From an uncultured Chitinophagaceae bacterium (lineage in GTDB: Bacteria > Bacteroidota > Bacteroidia > Chitinophagales > Chitinophagaceae), in contig CAMPGT010000259.1 in the NCBI GenBank assembly GCA_946885665.1, positions 1 to 5,518 of the forward strand: a stretch of DNA of 5,518 nucleotides, in the 5' to 3' direction. Within the stretch, counting starts at the first letter, position 1, and each line of letters starts with the position of its first letter. Under the pieces are notes generated by a model that saw only the letters and a program-made list of their open reading frames with translations, ran no database searches and was not told where the DNA came from. Positions 1 to 5,518 of this stretch are shown here, in pieces. The position numbers were made by a program, and so were the translations under genes.

Positions 1-1035
1 CTGCAGGATTGGAATAGCAGGGTAGTAGTCGGGCCCCGCAATGATATAGATGATGAGCTTGGGAAACAGGAACACGAACAACGAAAGCGGAACAATGAAA
101 GCGATAATCGTTCCCGTTACCTGCTCGAAATAATATTTCACTTTCTCCGGCCCTTCTTTTTCAAGACTCTCCACGTTCTTTGGGTACATCACGTCGGCAG
201 CCGCCAGCGAAGGAACATCGATCATGTTGTTGATCCTCGAAACCGTATTGTAATAGGCAACGTATATTTTTCCCTGCACCGCCCCGAGTGCGGAAGCCGT
301 AACAAAATGATCGAAAGTCCTGGAAATACCGGCGAAAAGGTTGGTGCCGAAGGTATATTTTCCAAAATGAAAAAAACGCATGATCAGGCTGCTGTCATAA
401 ACAAAGGCACGCATCATCACGCCTGAACATTTTCGAAGAATATAAAGCAGCGCTACCACCAGCGAAAGCACCTGCACGATCAAAACGTTAAGCAGGCTGA
501 ATTCATCGGGAAGCCCGAAATAGAGGAGGATAAGACCGGCCAGGAACAACGCCTGCCTTATGAATACCGATGTGAACAGCGAATCGAACCGGTATTGGTA
601 TTGAAGAAGAATTTCGCAATGATTAAACGGTACGAGCAGGATCATGTTGATCGAGCTCACGAGCAGGAGTTCCTGCAGCCCGGGTGTATTCAGCCATAGC
701 GCGATCCAGTCGCCAAAGCCAAAGATGAGCGCTATCACCAGCAGCGAAAACAGCGAATTTATGAATAAGGAAGATGATTGAATGGCATCTTTCCTGAAAT
801 GAAATTCGTGGGCGCCGAGAAATTTAATCGAAGCGTTCCTGATCAGGCCCTGCTTAACCGCTTCGAATAATGAAAAGATCGTGAGGTAAAGCGCCCACAC
901 GCCGTAGTGCGATTTATTTAAACCTCTAACAAGAAGCATATAACCAACCACGCCGAAAATAAATAGGGAAACGCGCTGAAGCATGGTGTAAAACATCGCC
1001 GTCAACCAAAAAGAAGCCGCACGCTTTCTAAGCAT
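1..1035 (-). CDS. Polysaccharide/lipopolysaccharide flippase (Wzx/MATE-like), 3' end cut by window edge
   Basis: I translated this frame by hand: 345 codons read open from ATG at 1035 to position 1 without a stop, so the C-terminus lies outside the window. Family members are usually 400-500 residues long. The product is strongly hydrophobic, with probable membrane helices near residues 12-36, 43-63, 90-112, 120-142, 156-173, 181-200, 228-252 and 308-334. The N-terminal pattern is typical of polysaccharide-synthesis flippases: a first helix, then LVRGLNKSHYGVWALY (35-50), then a second helix and a short loop. Known members move undecaprenyl-linked glycan units across the inner membrane; the substrate here cannot be read from sequence. 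An in-frame TGA lies just upstream, so ATG 1035 is the first possible ATG. The gene starts 29 bases after the GH20-GH18 stop with no evident terminator between, suggesting co-transcription. The fold class is fairly sure; Wzx versus a related MVF-type exporter is not resolved. Confidence 0.85.
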   Translation of the reverse strand, partial: MLRKRAASFWLTAMFYTMLQRVSLFIFGVVGYMLLVRGLNKSHYGVWALYLTIFSLFEAVKQGLIRNASIKFLGAHEFHFRKDAIQSSSLFINSLFSLLVIALIFGFGDWIALWLNTPGLQELLLVSSINMILLVPFNHCEILLQYQYRFDSLFTSVFIRQALFLAGLILLYFGLPDEFSLLNVLIVQVLSLVVALLYILRKCSGVMMRAFVYDSSLIMRFFHFGKYTFGTNLFAGISRTFDHFVTASALGAVQGKIYVAYYNTVSRINNMIDVPSLAAADVMYPKNVESLEKEGPEKVKYYFEQVTGTIIAFIVPLSLFVFLFPKLIIYIIAGPDYYPAIPILQ

Positions 1036-1064
1036 TTGGCAAATTACTCATTTTCCCGGGGCGG

Positions 1065-3089
1065 TTATTTGCTTTTTTCGTTTTGCGTAACGGTGCTCAG
1101 TTCCGGATAAGCTTCTTCATTGATGGCCCTCAGCAGTGATTTCTCGCCGGTGGTGTCTCCCATGTATTGCCAGAACATGATGCCGCCCGCATTCTTTTTT
1201 GCGAGCCGCACTTTCTTCTTCATGGTAGGGATACCGTTATAGTAAAGGGTTGAGCCGTCGGGCATCTTCAATTTGTCTTTTTTCTCTGCTTTTTTGAACC
1301 TGGCGACGATGTCGCGGTACTTCATCGAGCCCGCGCCGTTGGGCCCGAAGCTGTAGCCGTAAAAGGGAACGCCGAGATACAACTTCTTTTTATCGAGATG
1401 CCTGGTGTTGACCCAATAGTCGAGGTCTTCGACTGCCAGCTCATACGATGAATGCGGGCCCGCTACTTCGGGACGCCACGGTCCGGTTTTGTCGTACGAC
1501 ATCAGCGTCATGTAATCGAATTGCTGCAGCGCCTTATCCGTGAGCCTGTCCTTATAATAGGTTGCGATCGCCGCTGTGAGCAGTTTATGGCAGGGCTTGA
1601 GCGCGCTGGCGAGTTCGATAACGAAAGGTTCATAGTTCTCATCGATGCGGCTTCCTTCCAGGTCAACATCAATGCCATCGAGGTCGTAATCGAGCGCCAG
1701 TTGTGTTAACCTCGTAACGAACCGTTGGCGCTTGCCGTCTTTCAGCAGGTCGCTGTAATATGCGGGAGCCGAACCTCCGCCGATGGAAGCGAGCACACGT
1801 ACGCCATTGGCGTGGGCAACCTTCACCAGCGAATCCAGGCAGGGATTGTAAGTGAAATTTCCCGATGAATCGGGGTTGATAAATGCAAAGTTGATGTGCG
1901 TTATCGAGTTGAAATCGATTTGTGCGATCTCCGCCGGAGATTTGCAGGGAACATAAGCGATGATGGGAAAATCCAATTTTGCGGGGTTCGCCTTCAGTCC
2001 TTCGCCTTTTTCGGGGAAAGCATTTCTTAAGGCGACGCCCGTGCTGCGGTGATTGCTGATGGTATCGGGGCGTTGGTTATGATAATCTTTTTGAAAGTTG
2101 TTGAATGACGTCCATACCGTTTGCATCATGCCGAGGAACTTTGTTTTCATTTCCGGGGCGGATTCTGCATAGAATTGCTGCATGTCGCGCGCCTGCCGGG
2201 CGGCTACAGCGGGGCGGTTCCATGTTGCGGTAATTACCTTAAAGCCTTTTGCGGCAAAGTAGGGCGCTGTTTTATCGGGGCGCTCGTAGTGACAGTCGCA
2301 GATCACCACATCTTTCTTCACTTTATCTATCGACGGCCAGGTATAGTTGTAACTTCCTTCCCACCCGCCAACACCGGTGGCATATCCATCGATGAGGCGG
2401 TCGCCCCAGATATAGAGTATCCTGTTCTTTTCGGCGAGATGGTCGCGTATCAGGTTAACCTCACCGGCAAACAGATCGGCGGTACTTTTTCCGGAGCAGC
2501 GCGGACACTTATCCATTCCGATATAAAACACTTCGTCCATGCCGGCGTGGAACGACCTTGCGCCGAATGCTTCGCATATTTCGTCAACGACGTCGAAAAC
2601 AACTTTATGCACGTCGGGATGCAGCGGACAATAGCTTTTGCAATAGAGGCTGTCGGCATTGGGCCATTTATAGGTTTCCGGCATTTTTATCCAGGGTGTT
2701 TCATCGAACTGCGGATAATTTTCCAGCAGTTTTCCGGGGTGGTTGGCCCAGGATTGGTGGCCAAGCAGGTTGATTAACGGAATGATCTCGATATTTTTGG
2801 CTTTGCACACTGCGACCAGCTTGTCCACATCTTCCTGCGAGAGGGCGTTGTCGTTTGCGAGTTCGGGATGCGACTTAAACTGGTAGCCGTAACCGACCCT
2901 CAGGATGATGGTGTTGAATTGGCGCGGCACCAGCACGTTATTGATGAAAACGATGAAGGAGTCGAGGTTGTTGGGCGAGGGCGAGCCCATGGAAATCGCT
3001 CTTACCGGGTAATCCGTTGAGGGTGCGGGCTGGGCGAGTATAGGCATGACCGCTAGCAGCAGTATTGGCAGCAATGTTATTTTTCTCAT
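1065..3089 (-). CDS. Secreted two-domain glycosidase: GH20 hexosaminidase-like domain fused to GH18 chitinase-like domain
   Basis: This is a 674-residue exported protein with two predicted (beta/alpha)8 catalytic domains. Residues 1-19 form a signal peptide (MRK, then a hydrophobic run, then ILA before Gln20) with no lipobox cysteine. Residues about 27-348 resemble compact GH20 domains of the hexosaminidase D type. The catalytic Asp-Glu pair is D185-E186 in HAGMDEVF, and W228, W243, W290 and W326 are candidate sugar-stacking residues. The usual N-terminal GH20b domain is absent. After a linker (about 349-372), residues 373-665 carry the GH18 signatures: SIGG (435-438), DGIDVDLE (471-478, general acid E478), MSYD (530-533) and the late tryptophan W640. 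GH18 and GH20 enzymes both use substrate-assisted catalysis on GlcNAc-containing glycans, so chitin or chito-oligosaccharides are the obvious but unproven substrate. No carbohydrate-binding module and no type IX secretion C-terminal domain are visible, which favours the periplasm. Cysteine pairs C150/C154 and C195/C198 are discussed as a finding. Domain calls are confident; specificity is inferred. Confidence 0.93.
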   Translation of the reverse strand: MRKITLLPILLLAVMPILAQPAPSTDYPVRAISMGSPSPNNLDSFIVFINNVLVPRQFNTIILRVGYGYQFKSHPELANDNALSQEDVDKLVAVCKAKNIEIIPLINLLGHQSWANHPGKLLENYPQFDETPWIKMPETYKWPNADSLYCKSYCPLHPDVHKVVFDVVDEICEAFGARSFHAGMDEVFYIGMDKCPRCSGKSTADLFAGEVNLIRDHLAEKNRILYIWGDRLIDGYATGVGGWEGSYNYTWPSIDKVKKDVVICDCHYERPDKTAPYFAAKGFKVITATWNRPAVAARQARDMQQFYAESAPEMKTKFLGMMQTVWTSFNNFQKDYHNQRPDTISNHRSTGVALRNAFPEKGEGLKANPAKLDFPIIAYVPCKSPAEIAQIDFNSITHINFAFINPDSSGNFTYNPCLDSLVKVAHANGVRVLASIGGGSAPAYYSDLLKDGKRQRFVTRLTQLALDYDLDGIDVDLEGSRIDENYEPFVIELASALKPCHKLLTAAIATYYKDRLTDKALQQFDYMTLMSYDKTGPWRPEVAGPHSSYELAVEDLDYWVNTRHLDKKKLYLGVPFYGYSFGPNGAGSMKYRDIVARFKKAEKKDKLKMPDGSTLYYNGIPTMKKKVRLAKKNAGGIMFWQYMGDTTGEKSLLRAINEEAYPELSTVTQNEKSK

Positions 3090-3098
3090 GAGTTGAAT

Positions 3099-3141
3099 TT
3101 AAAAAATTATCGGCTTGCCTGCGCAAAAAGATAATTTTTAA
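3099..3141 (-). terminator. Nested inverted repeat with T-run, probable terminator of the five-gene operon
   Basis: The arm at 3130-3141 (TTAAAAATTATC on the minus strand) pairs with GATAATTTTTTAA at 3111-3099, with one extra T in the second arm. Inside lies a second short stem, TTGC (3126-3123) with GCAA (3118-3115), around a GCAG loop. The second arm supplies the run of six T residues expected of an intrinsic terminator. It begins 15 bases past the stop of the YdeI-like gene. The outer stem is nearly all A/T and so weak, and the near symmetry means it could act on both strands or bind a dimeric protein. No folding energy was computed. Confidence 0.45.
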
Positions 3142-3153
3142 TGTGCCTCGCAA
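3124..3153 (-). promoter_or_regulatory. Candidate Bacteroidota-type promoter for the GH20-GH18 gene
   Basis: On the minus strand, TTG (3153-3151) is followed after 17 bases by TATCTTTT (3133-3126). This approximates the Bacteroidota consensus of a TTTG/TTG box, a spacer of about 17-23 bases and TAnnTTTG. Transcription would start near 3120, giving a leader of about 30 bases. The -7 box overlaps the inverted repeat described separately, so the two readings compete. The region is A/T-rich, so a chance match is quite possible. Confidence 0.28.
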
Positions 3154-3155
3154 CG

Positions 3156-3737
3156 TTATTTTAATGCTTCGCCCCTGAGAATTTGCTGCGTACACTTCTC
3201 AACTCGCGACTGACGGGTTTTGGATTGCTTTGGTGCGGAAAAATAAAGGAGGTAGGCCCTTTGCTTACCGGGCGTCAATTGATAAAAGGCTTTTTTCAGG
3301 GCAGGTGATTTGTCCAGTTTGTTTTTAAATTCTTCGGCTACGGTAAAATCAGCGGTCTTTTTTAATTCGACCTTTAACCCGGCTTTTTCTACTTCAATGG
3401 CCTCGTAAACATAGGCTTTCAGGGTTTTTTCTATGTTATTGATGTCGCTGGCATTGGTGAACCGGATTTGGCGCGTGGCCTGCGTATTCGTTGTTTGCCG
3501 GATGAGCATACCGTCAGGATCACTCAACAGGGCGCCTTTAAAAAACAACAGCGCGCAGTATTCTTTGAACACGTGGATCAGCACGATGTTTTTGTTCTGA
3601 AAAGTGTAGCAGGGGCAACCCCACTTCAATTCTTCCCCAAGGCCACAATCGAGAACGACCATTCTCAATTTTTCTATCGCTGCGCGCCATGTTTGCGCCT
3701 TATCAAAATAAAAATCAACACTGGGATTCATCGGCAT
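3156..3737 (-). CDS. YdeI/OmpD-associated family protein (DUF1801 plus C-terminal OmdA-type domain)
   Basis: The 193-residue product matches the YdeI-like family in length and layout. Residues about 16-112 form a DUF1801 domain with the hallmark stretches LDCGLGEELKWGCPCYTF (29-46) and FKEYCALLFFKGALL (57-71). Residues about 130-190 match the OmdA/'bacteriocin-protection' segment: FKNKLDKSPALKKAF, then LTPGKQRAYLLYFSAPKQSKTRQSRVEK (154-181), a basic helical region. No signal peptide or membrane helix is present, so it is likely cytosolic. Biochemical function is unknown for the family; the links to OmpD and bacteriocin protection are historical names, not a demonstrated activity. It is the last gene of the five-gene run, 12 bases after the DUF4256 stop and before a probable terminator. 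Many relatives begin near MNP, so Met3 (3731) is an alternative start; I kept 3737 because an A-rich leader immediately precedes it. Confidence 0.9.
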   Translation of the reverse strand: MPMNPSVDFYFDKAQTWRAAIEKLRMVVLDCGLGEELKWGCPCYTFQNKNIVLIHVFKEYCALLFFKGALLSDPDGMLIRQTTNTQATRQIRFTNASDINNIEKTLKAYVYEAIEVEKAGLKVELKKTADFTVAEEFKNKLDKSPALKKAFYQLTPGKQRAYLLYFSAPKQSKTRQSRVEKCTQQILRGEALK

Positions 3738-3749
3738 TTTTTTCGTTAT

Positions 3750-4316
3750 TCAAACCTTTAGTGAGCCGCGAAAGCCGCGGGCCGCATAGTACGATTCTGC
3801 GCCGTTATGATAAAGGAATACCTTGTCGTACCGCCGGTCGCAAAACAGGGCGCCGCCAAGCTTTCGCACGTCAGGGGGAGTTTTCACCCAGCTAGAGGTT
3901 TTTGTGTCGAAGCTTCCCAGTTGTTGGAGGTTGCGGTATTCTTCTTCGGACAACAGTTCTATGCCTATTGCGGCGGCCGCGTCGAGAGCGTTGTTTTTGG
4001 GTTTGTGTTCTTTCCTTGAGTGTAGCGCTTCGCGGTCGTAGCAGTAACTTCTGCGGCCCTTTGGCGTTTCAGCGGAACAGTCGCAAAAAATATATTCGCC
4101 GCTCTTTTTATCCTGGCCAATCACATCGGGTTCACCTCCTGTTTCTTCCATTTCATTGAGCGACCACAGCTTCTTCGGGTTGGCCTCAATTCTGGATAAT
4201 ACCTTGCTCCATTCAAGACTCTTGTGGCGTTTCATGTTTTTTTCAAAGCGGCTTTTGAGCGCGGCGAGCAGCGCTTCTCGCTTTTCCTTTGAAAGTTCCT
4301 TTTTATTGTCACGCAT
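3750..4316 (-). CDS. DUF4256 domain-containing protein
   Basis: The product is 188 residues from ATG at 4316, the usual length for DUF4256 proteins. Recognisable conserved blocks are RFEKNMKRHKSLEW (23-36), LWSLNEMEETGGEPDV (50-65), ETPKGRRSYCYDREAL (83-98), FDTKTSSWVKTP (136-147), LGGALFCDRRYDKVF (153-167) and the C-terminal YHNGAESYYAARGFRG (169-184). The sequence is polar and charged with no signal peptide or membrane helix, so a cytosolic protein is expected. No catalytic activity is established for this family; the invariant Cys, Tyr, Arg and Glu residues hint at a binding or enzymatic site, but that is inference. It sits fourth in the operon, five bases after the DoxX-like stop. The reading frame extends to a TTG at 4325 that would overlap the preceding stop, but the ATG at 4316 gives the family-typical N-terminus (MRDNKKELSKEKRE). 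Confidence 0.92.
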   Translation of the reverse strand: MRDNKKELSKEKREALLAALKSRFEKNMKRHKSLEWSKVLSRIEANPKKLWSLNEMEETGGEPDVIGQDKKSGEYIFCDCSAETPKGRRSYCYDREALHSRKEHKPKNNALDAAAAIGIELLSEEEYRNLQQLGSFDTKTSSWVKTPPDVRKLGGALFCDRRYDKVFLYHNGAESYYAARGFRGSLKV

Positions 4317-4321
4317 ATGAT

Positions 4322-4708
4322 TCAATTTTTATTATTGGTTAAAACTTTCCTGCTGGCGGGCCTGAAATACCACGATGTCAGGGTCAGGATCAAAAGCAGC
4401 AATGGGGGAAAGATTTCGCTCATTGTATTACCTTTTGCAATATGCGAAAATATCGCTCCCGACATGGAAAAGAAAAAACCTGCGTAGGCCCATTCTTTCA
4501 GCAAAGGAAATTTAGGGATCAGTACTGCAACGACGCCTAAAATTTTCGCAACGCCGATCAGCGTCAGAAAATAAGCGGGGTAGCCCAAAAGTAAAATAAA
4601 ATCAACTTCATCCTTCACCTTCAGCAGTTGTACGATTCCTGTTGACACCATTCCCAGCGACAGCCACGCTGTGGCGATCCAGTAGATGATCTTGTTTCTT
4701 TTTGACAT
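4322..4708 (-). CDS. DoxX-like small integral membrane protein
   Basis: This 128-residue protein has four predicted membrane helices, near residues 7-28, 44-64, 70-90 and 99-115, and short charged termini (MSKRNK; SRKVLTNNKN), matching the size and topology of DoxX-like proteins. Family-like features are GYPAYFLTLIGVAKILGVVAVL (42-63, split by small residues), KEWAYAGFFFSMSGAIFSH (71-89) and a histidine (H89) at the end of the third helix. Some DoxX relatives are linked to thiosulfate:quinone oxidation or oxidative-stress complexes, but most small Bacteroidota copies have no known role, so no substrate is assigned. It starts 6 bases after the SRPBCC stop and its own TGA is 5 bases before the DUF4256 ATG. 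Location in the inner membrane is well supported; membership in the DoxX-like clan is a recognition call. Confidence 0.87.
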   Translation of the reverse strand: MSKRNKIIYWIATAWLSLGMVSTGIVQLLKVKDEVDFILLLGYPAYFLTLIGVAKILGVVAVLIPKFPLLKEWAYAGFFFSMSGAIFSHIAKGNTMSEIFPPLLLLILTLTSWYFRPASRKVLTNNKN

Positions 4709-4714
4709 GCGGTA

Positions 4715-5182
4715 TTATTTTAATTTGCCGACGACCTCCTGCAGGCGGTTGTGCGCCATGTTTATGCCGTAGGTAAAGGGTAGTTTCAACACCTGGTCTC
4801 TTTGCCCGGCCGATTTGTACACCACGTGCATTTTGAGTGAGCTGGTATCGTTGGTGAGTTTTTCGAACTCAAGGAACTCGAGCTGTACGCCGAAAGGGGT
4901 ATTTTCCATTTCAAATGTCCGTGTGATTCTTTCGTTAGGACTGAACTCGTGAATGGTTCCGTTGGCCCTGAAGACAACGTTTCCTTTGGGGTCCGACGTT
5001 TCAAATTGCCAGCTACCGTGCTTTTTGTTATCGAGTTTCAGCACTTTGGTGCCCATCCATTGTTCGATGATGTCTGGTTCCACGTAGGCTTTGAATAGCA
5101 GTTCCACAGGCAAGTCAAAATCCCGGGTAATGAGGAGATCCTGTTTACCGTTTTCGGCGTTGACTTTTGTTTTTTGGTTCAT
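4715..5182 (-). CDS. SRPBCC / AHSA1-like (START-fold) ligand-binding protein
   Basis: The 155-residue product has the layout of AHSA1-type SRPBCC proteins, which form a helix-grip fold with a deep hydrophobic pocket. The first strand and helix are ITRDFDLPVELLFKAYVEP (18-36), followed by IEQWMG (39-44), the central strands GTIHEFSPNERITRTFEM (75-92) and a long C-terminal helix containing GINMAHNRLQEVVGKL (139-154). The family includes Hsp90-cochaperone-like domains and many small-molecule binders; sequence does not reveal a ligand. No export signal is present. ATG 5182 is one base after the stop of the ArsR-type regulator, implying translational coupling. ArsR-SRPBCC neighbours are frequent in bacteria, so the protein probably works in the response controlled by that regulator, but whether it binds an inducer, a lipid or a drug-like compound is open. 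Confidence 0.9.
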   Translation of the reverse strand: MNQKTKVNAENGKQDLLITRDFDLPVELLFKAYVEPDIIEQWMGTKVLKLDNKKHGSWQFETSDPKGNVVFRANGTIHEFSPNERITRTFEMENTPFGVQLEFLEFEKLTNDTSSLKMHVVYKSAGQRDQVLKLPFTYGINMAHNRLQEVVGKLK

Positions 5183-5183
5183 G

Positions 5184-5504
5184 TCATTTGTTTTTATACT
5201 TCTTCATTATGTTTTCCAGTTTATTGAATCGCTCCTCCCACATTAGGCGAAAGGGTTCGATGAAGTCGGCCACTTCTTTCATTTTATTGGCGTTGATGTG
5301 ATAGTATATTTCGCGGCCGTTTTGCTGCTGTTGCAGCAATTCGCACGCGGTGAGTATTTGGAGGTGTTTTGAAACGGTTGGCCGGGCCGTGTTGAAGTTG
5401 GCGGCTATTGCCCCTGCTGTCATGGAGTGAGAGGCGACGAGCAGGAGTATGGCTCTTCGTGTAGGGTCGGCTATGGCCTGGAAAACGTCTCGTCTGAGGT
5501 TCAT
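5184..5504 (-). CDS. ArsR-family winged helix-turn-helix transcriptional regulator
   Basis: A 106-residue winged-helix repressor-type protein. The N-terminus [17 protein letters not shown] (8-24) is the classic ArsR/SmtB opening, followed by the helix-turn-helix with recognition helix [12 protein letters not shown] (40-51) and the beta-wing NGREIYYHI (62-70). The C-terminal helix [16 protein letters not shown] (85-100) resembles ArsR proteins paired with SRPBCC genes. The metal-binding ELCVCDL-type motif of arsenic/cadmium sensors is missing: the only cysteine is C54. It is therefore unlikely to be a classical metal sensor, and its signal is unknown. Proteins of this type usually repress their own operon by binding an inverted repeat at the promoter; that site lies outside the window. 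Start at ATG 5504 fits the family; only 14 bases precede it, and no in-frame stop is visible there, so a short N-terminal extension cannot be excluded. Confidence 0.93.
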   Translation of the reverse strand: MNLRRDVFQAIADPTRRAILLLVASHSMTAGAIAANFNTARPTVSKHLQILTACELLQQQQNGREIYYHINANKMKEVADFIEPFRLMWEERFNKLENIMKKYKNK

Positions 5505-5518
5505 TGCGTAGCTATTTG

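Larger units (their letters stand above)
3156..5504 (-). other. Predicted five-gene operon: ArsR - SRPBCC - DoxX-like - DUF4256 - YdeI/DUF1801
   Basis: Five same-strand genes are separated by 1, 6, 5 and 12 bases, with no room for internal promoters outside coding sequence, and are followed by a probable terminator. This supports a single transcript led by its own likely regulator. The promoter and operator lie to the right of position 5518. Function is unassigned: the module pairs a regulator with a lipid- or small-molecule-binding fold, a small membrane protein and two cytosolic proteins of unknown activity. Confidence 0.8.

Noticed and set aside
1028..1051. Seven-codon leader frame (ATG 1051 to TAG 1028) overlapping the flippase start
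   Set aside because: Too short to support, with no attenuator-like residues or paired structures; probably chance.
1036..1064. CCCGGG-containing gap between glycosidase and flippase considered as a terminator
   Set aside because: No stem of useful length followed by a T-run on the minus strand.
1452..1709. Plus-strand open frame of 85 codons opposite the GH18 domain
   Set aside because: Antisense to conserved GH18 motifs, with no recognisable protein features and no promoter.
2450..2659. Minus-strand frame of 69 codons inside the glycosidase gene in another frame
   Set aside because: It overlaps the GH20 active-site region of a confident gene and has no independent support.
2121..2777. Open plus-strand frame of 218 codons opposite the glycosidase gene
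   Set aside because: It is antisense to a gene with clear catalytic motifs, its translation resembles no family I know, and it is explained by codon bias of the opposite strand.
3102..3127. Alternative promoter reading: TTTG at 3127-3124 with TAATTTTT at 3109-3102
   Set aside because: The spacer is only 14 bases, shorter than expected for Bacteroidota promoters, and both boxes lie in an A/T-rich hairpin.
3760..3790. Local GC-rich repeat-like stretch (GCCGCG repeated) near the DUF4256 C-terminus
   Set aside because: It encodes the conserved AARGFRGS segment, so protein sequence and codon choice explain it.
3468..4159. Several overlapping plus-strand open frames of 68-97 codons opposite the YdeI-like and DUF4256 genes
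   Set aside because: All lie antisense to recognised conserved genes and overlap each other in different frames, the pattern expected of shadow frames.
1..5518. Search for mobile elements, tRNA/rRNA genes, CRISPR arrays and long direct repeats
   Set aside because: No transposase or integrase motifs, no terminal repeats, no cloverleaf-like segments and no regularly spaced repeats were seen; the window is almost fully coding.

Overview
The window reads as chromosomal DNA of a Bacteroidota bacterium, most likely a member of the Chitinophagaceae or a close relative. This rests on protein character (DUF4256, YdeI/DUF1801, DoxX-like, AHSA1-type SRPBCC and secreted GH18/GH20 sequences of the Bacteroidota type), the lack of Shine-Dalgarno sequences before the starts, A/T-rich leaders and tight same-strand gene packing. 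The family assignment is by recognition only; no search was run. All seven supported genes lie on the minus strand, so transcription runs from high to low coordinates. No RNA genes, insertion sequences, CRISPR arrays or phage genes were seen.

Region 5504-3156 is a compact five-gene run: an ArsR-type winged-helix regulator, an SRPBCC/AHSA1-like ligand-binding protein, a four-helix DoxX-like membrane protein, a DUF4256 protein and a YdeI/DUF1801-OmdA protein. Gaps are 1, 6, 5 and 12 bases, so this is almost certainly one operon. Its promoter lies beyond the right edge. The ArsR-SRPBCC pairing is common, but its ligand and physiological role are unknown; an autoregulated small-molecule or stress-response module is the best guess. 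The 66-base gap after it (3155-3090) carries a nested inverted repeat that looks like a terminator, overlapping a possible promoter for the next gene.

Region 3089-1065 encodes a 674-residue exported protein that joins two glycosidase domains: an N-terminal GH20-type (beta-N-acetylhexosaminidase) domain and a C-terminal GH18-type (chitinase-like) domain, both with intact catalytic motifs. Such a protein could in principle cut a GlcNAc polymer internally and trim its ends. Twenty-nine bases further on, region 1035-1 holds the first 345 codons of a Wzx/MATE-like polysaccharide flippase that runs off the left edge. The two may be co-transcribed, which leaves open whether the hydrolase degrades external chitin or processes a GlcNAc-containing surface polysaccharide.

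The most interesting items are the GH20-GH18 fusion and the five-gene ArsR/SRPBCC/DoxX/DUF4256/YdeI operon. Neither can be called new from sequence alone.
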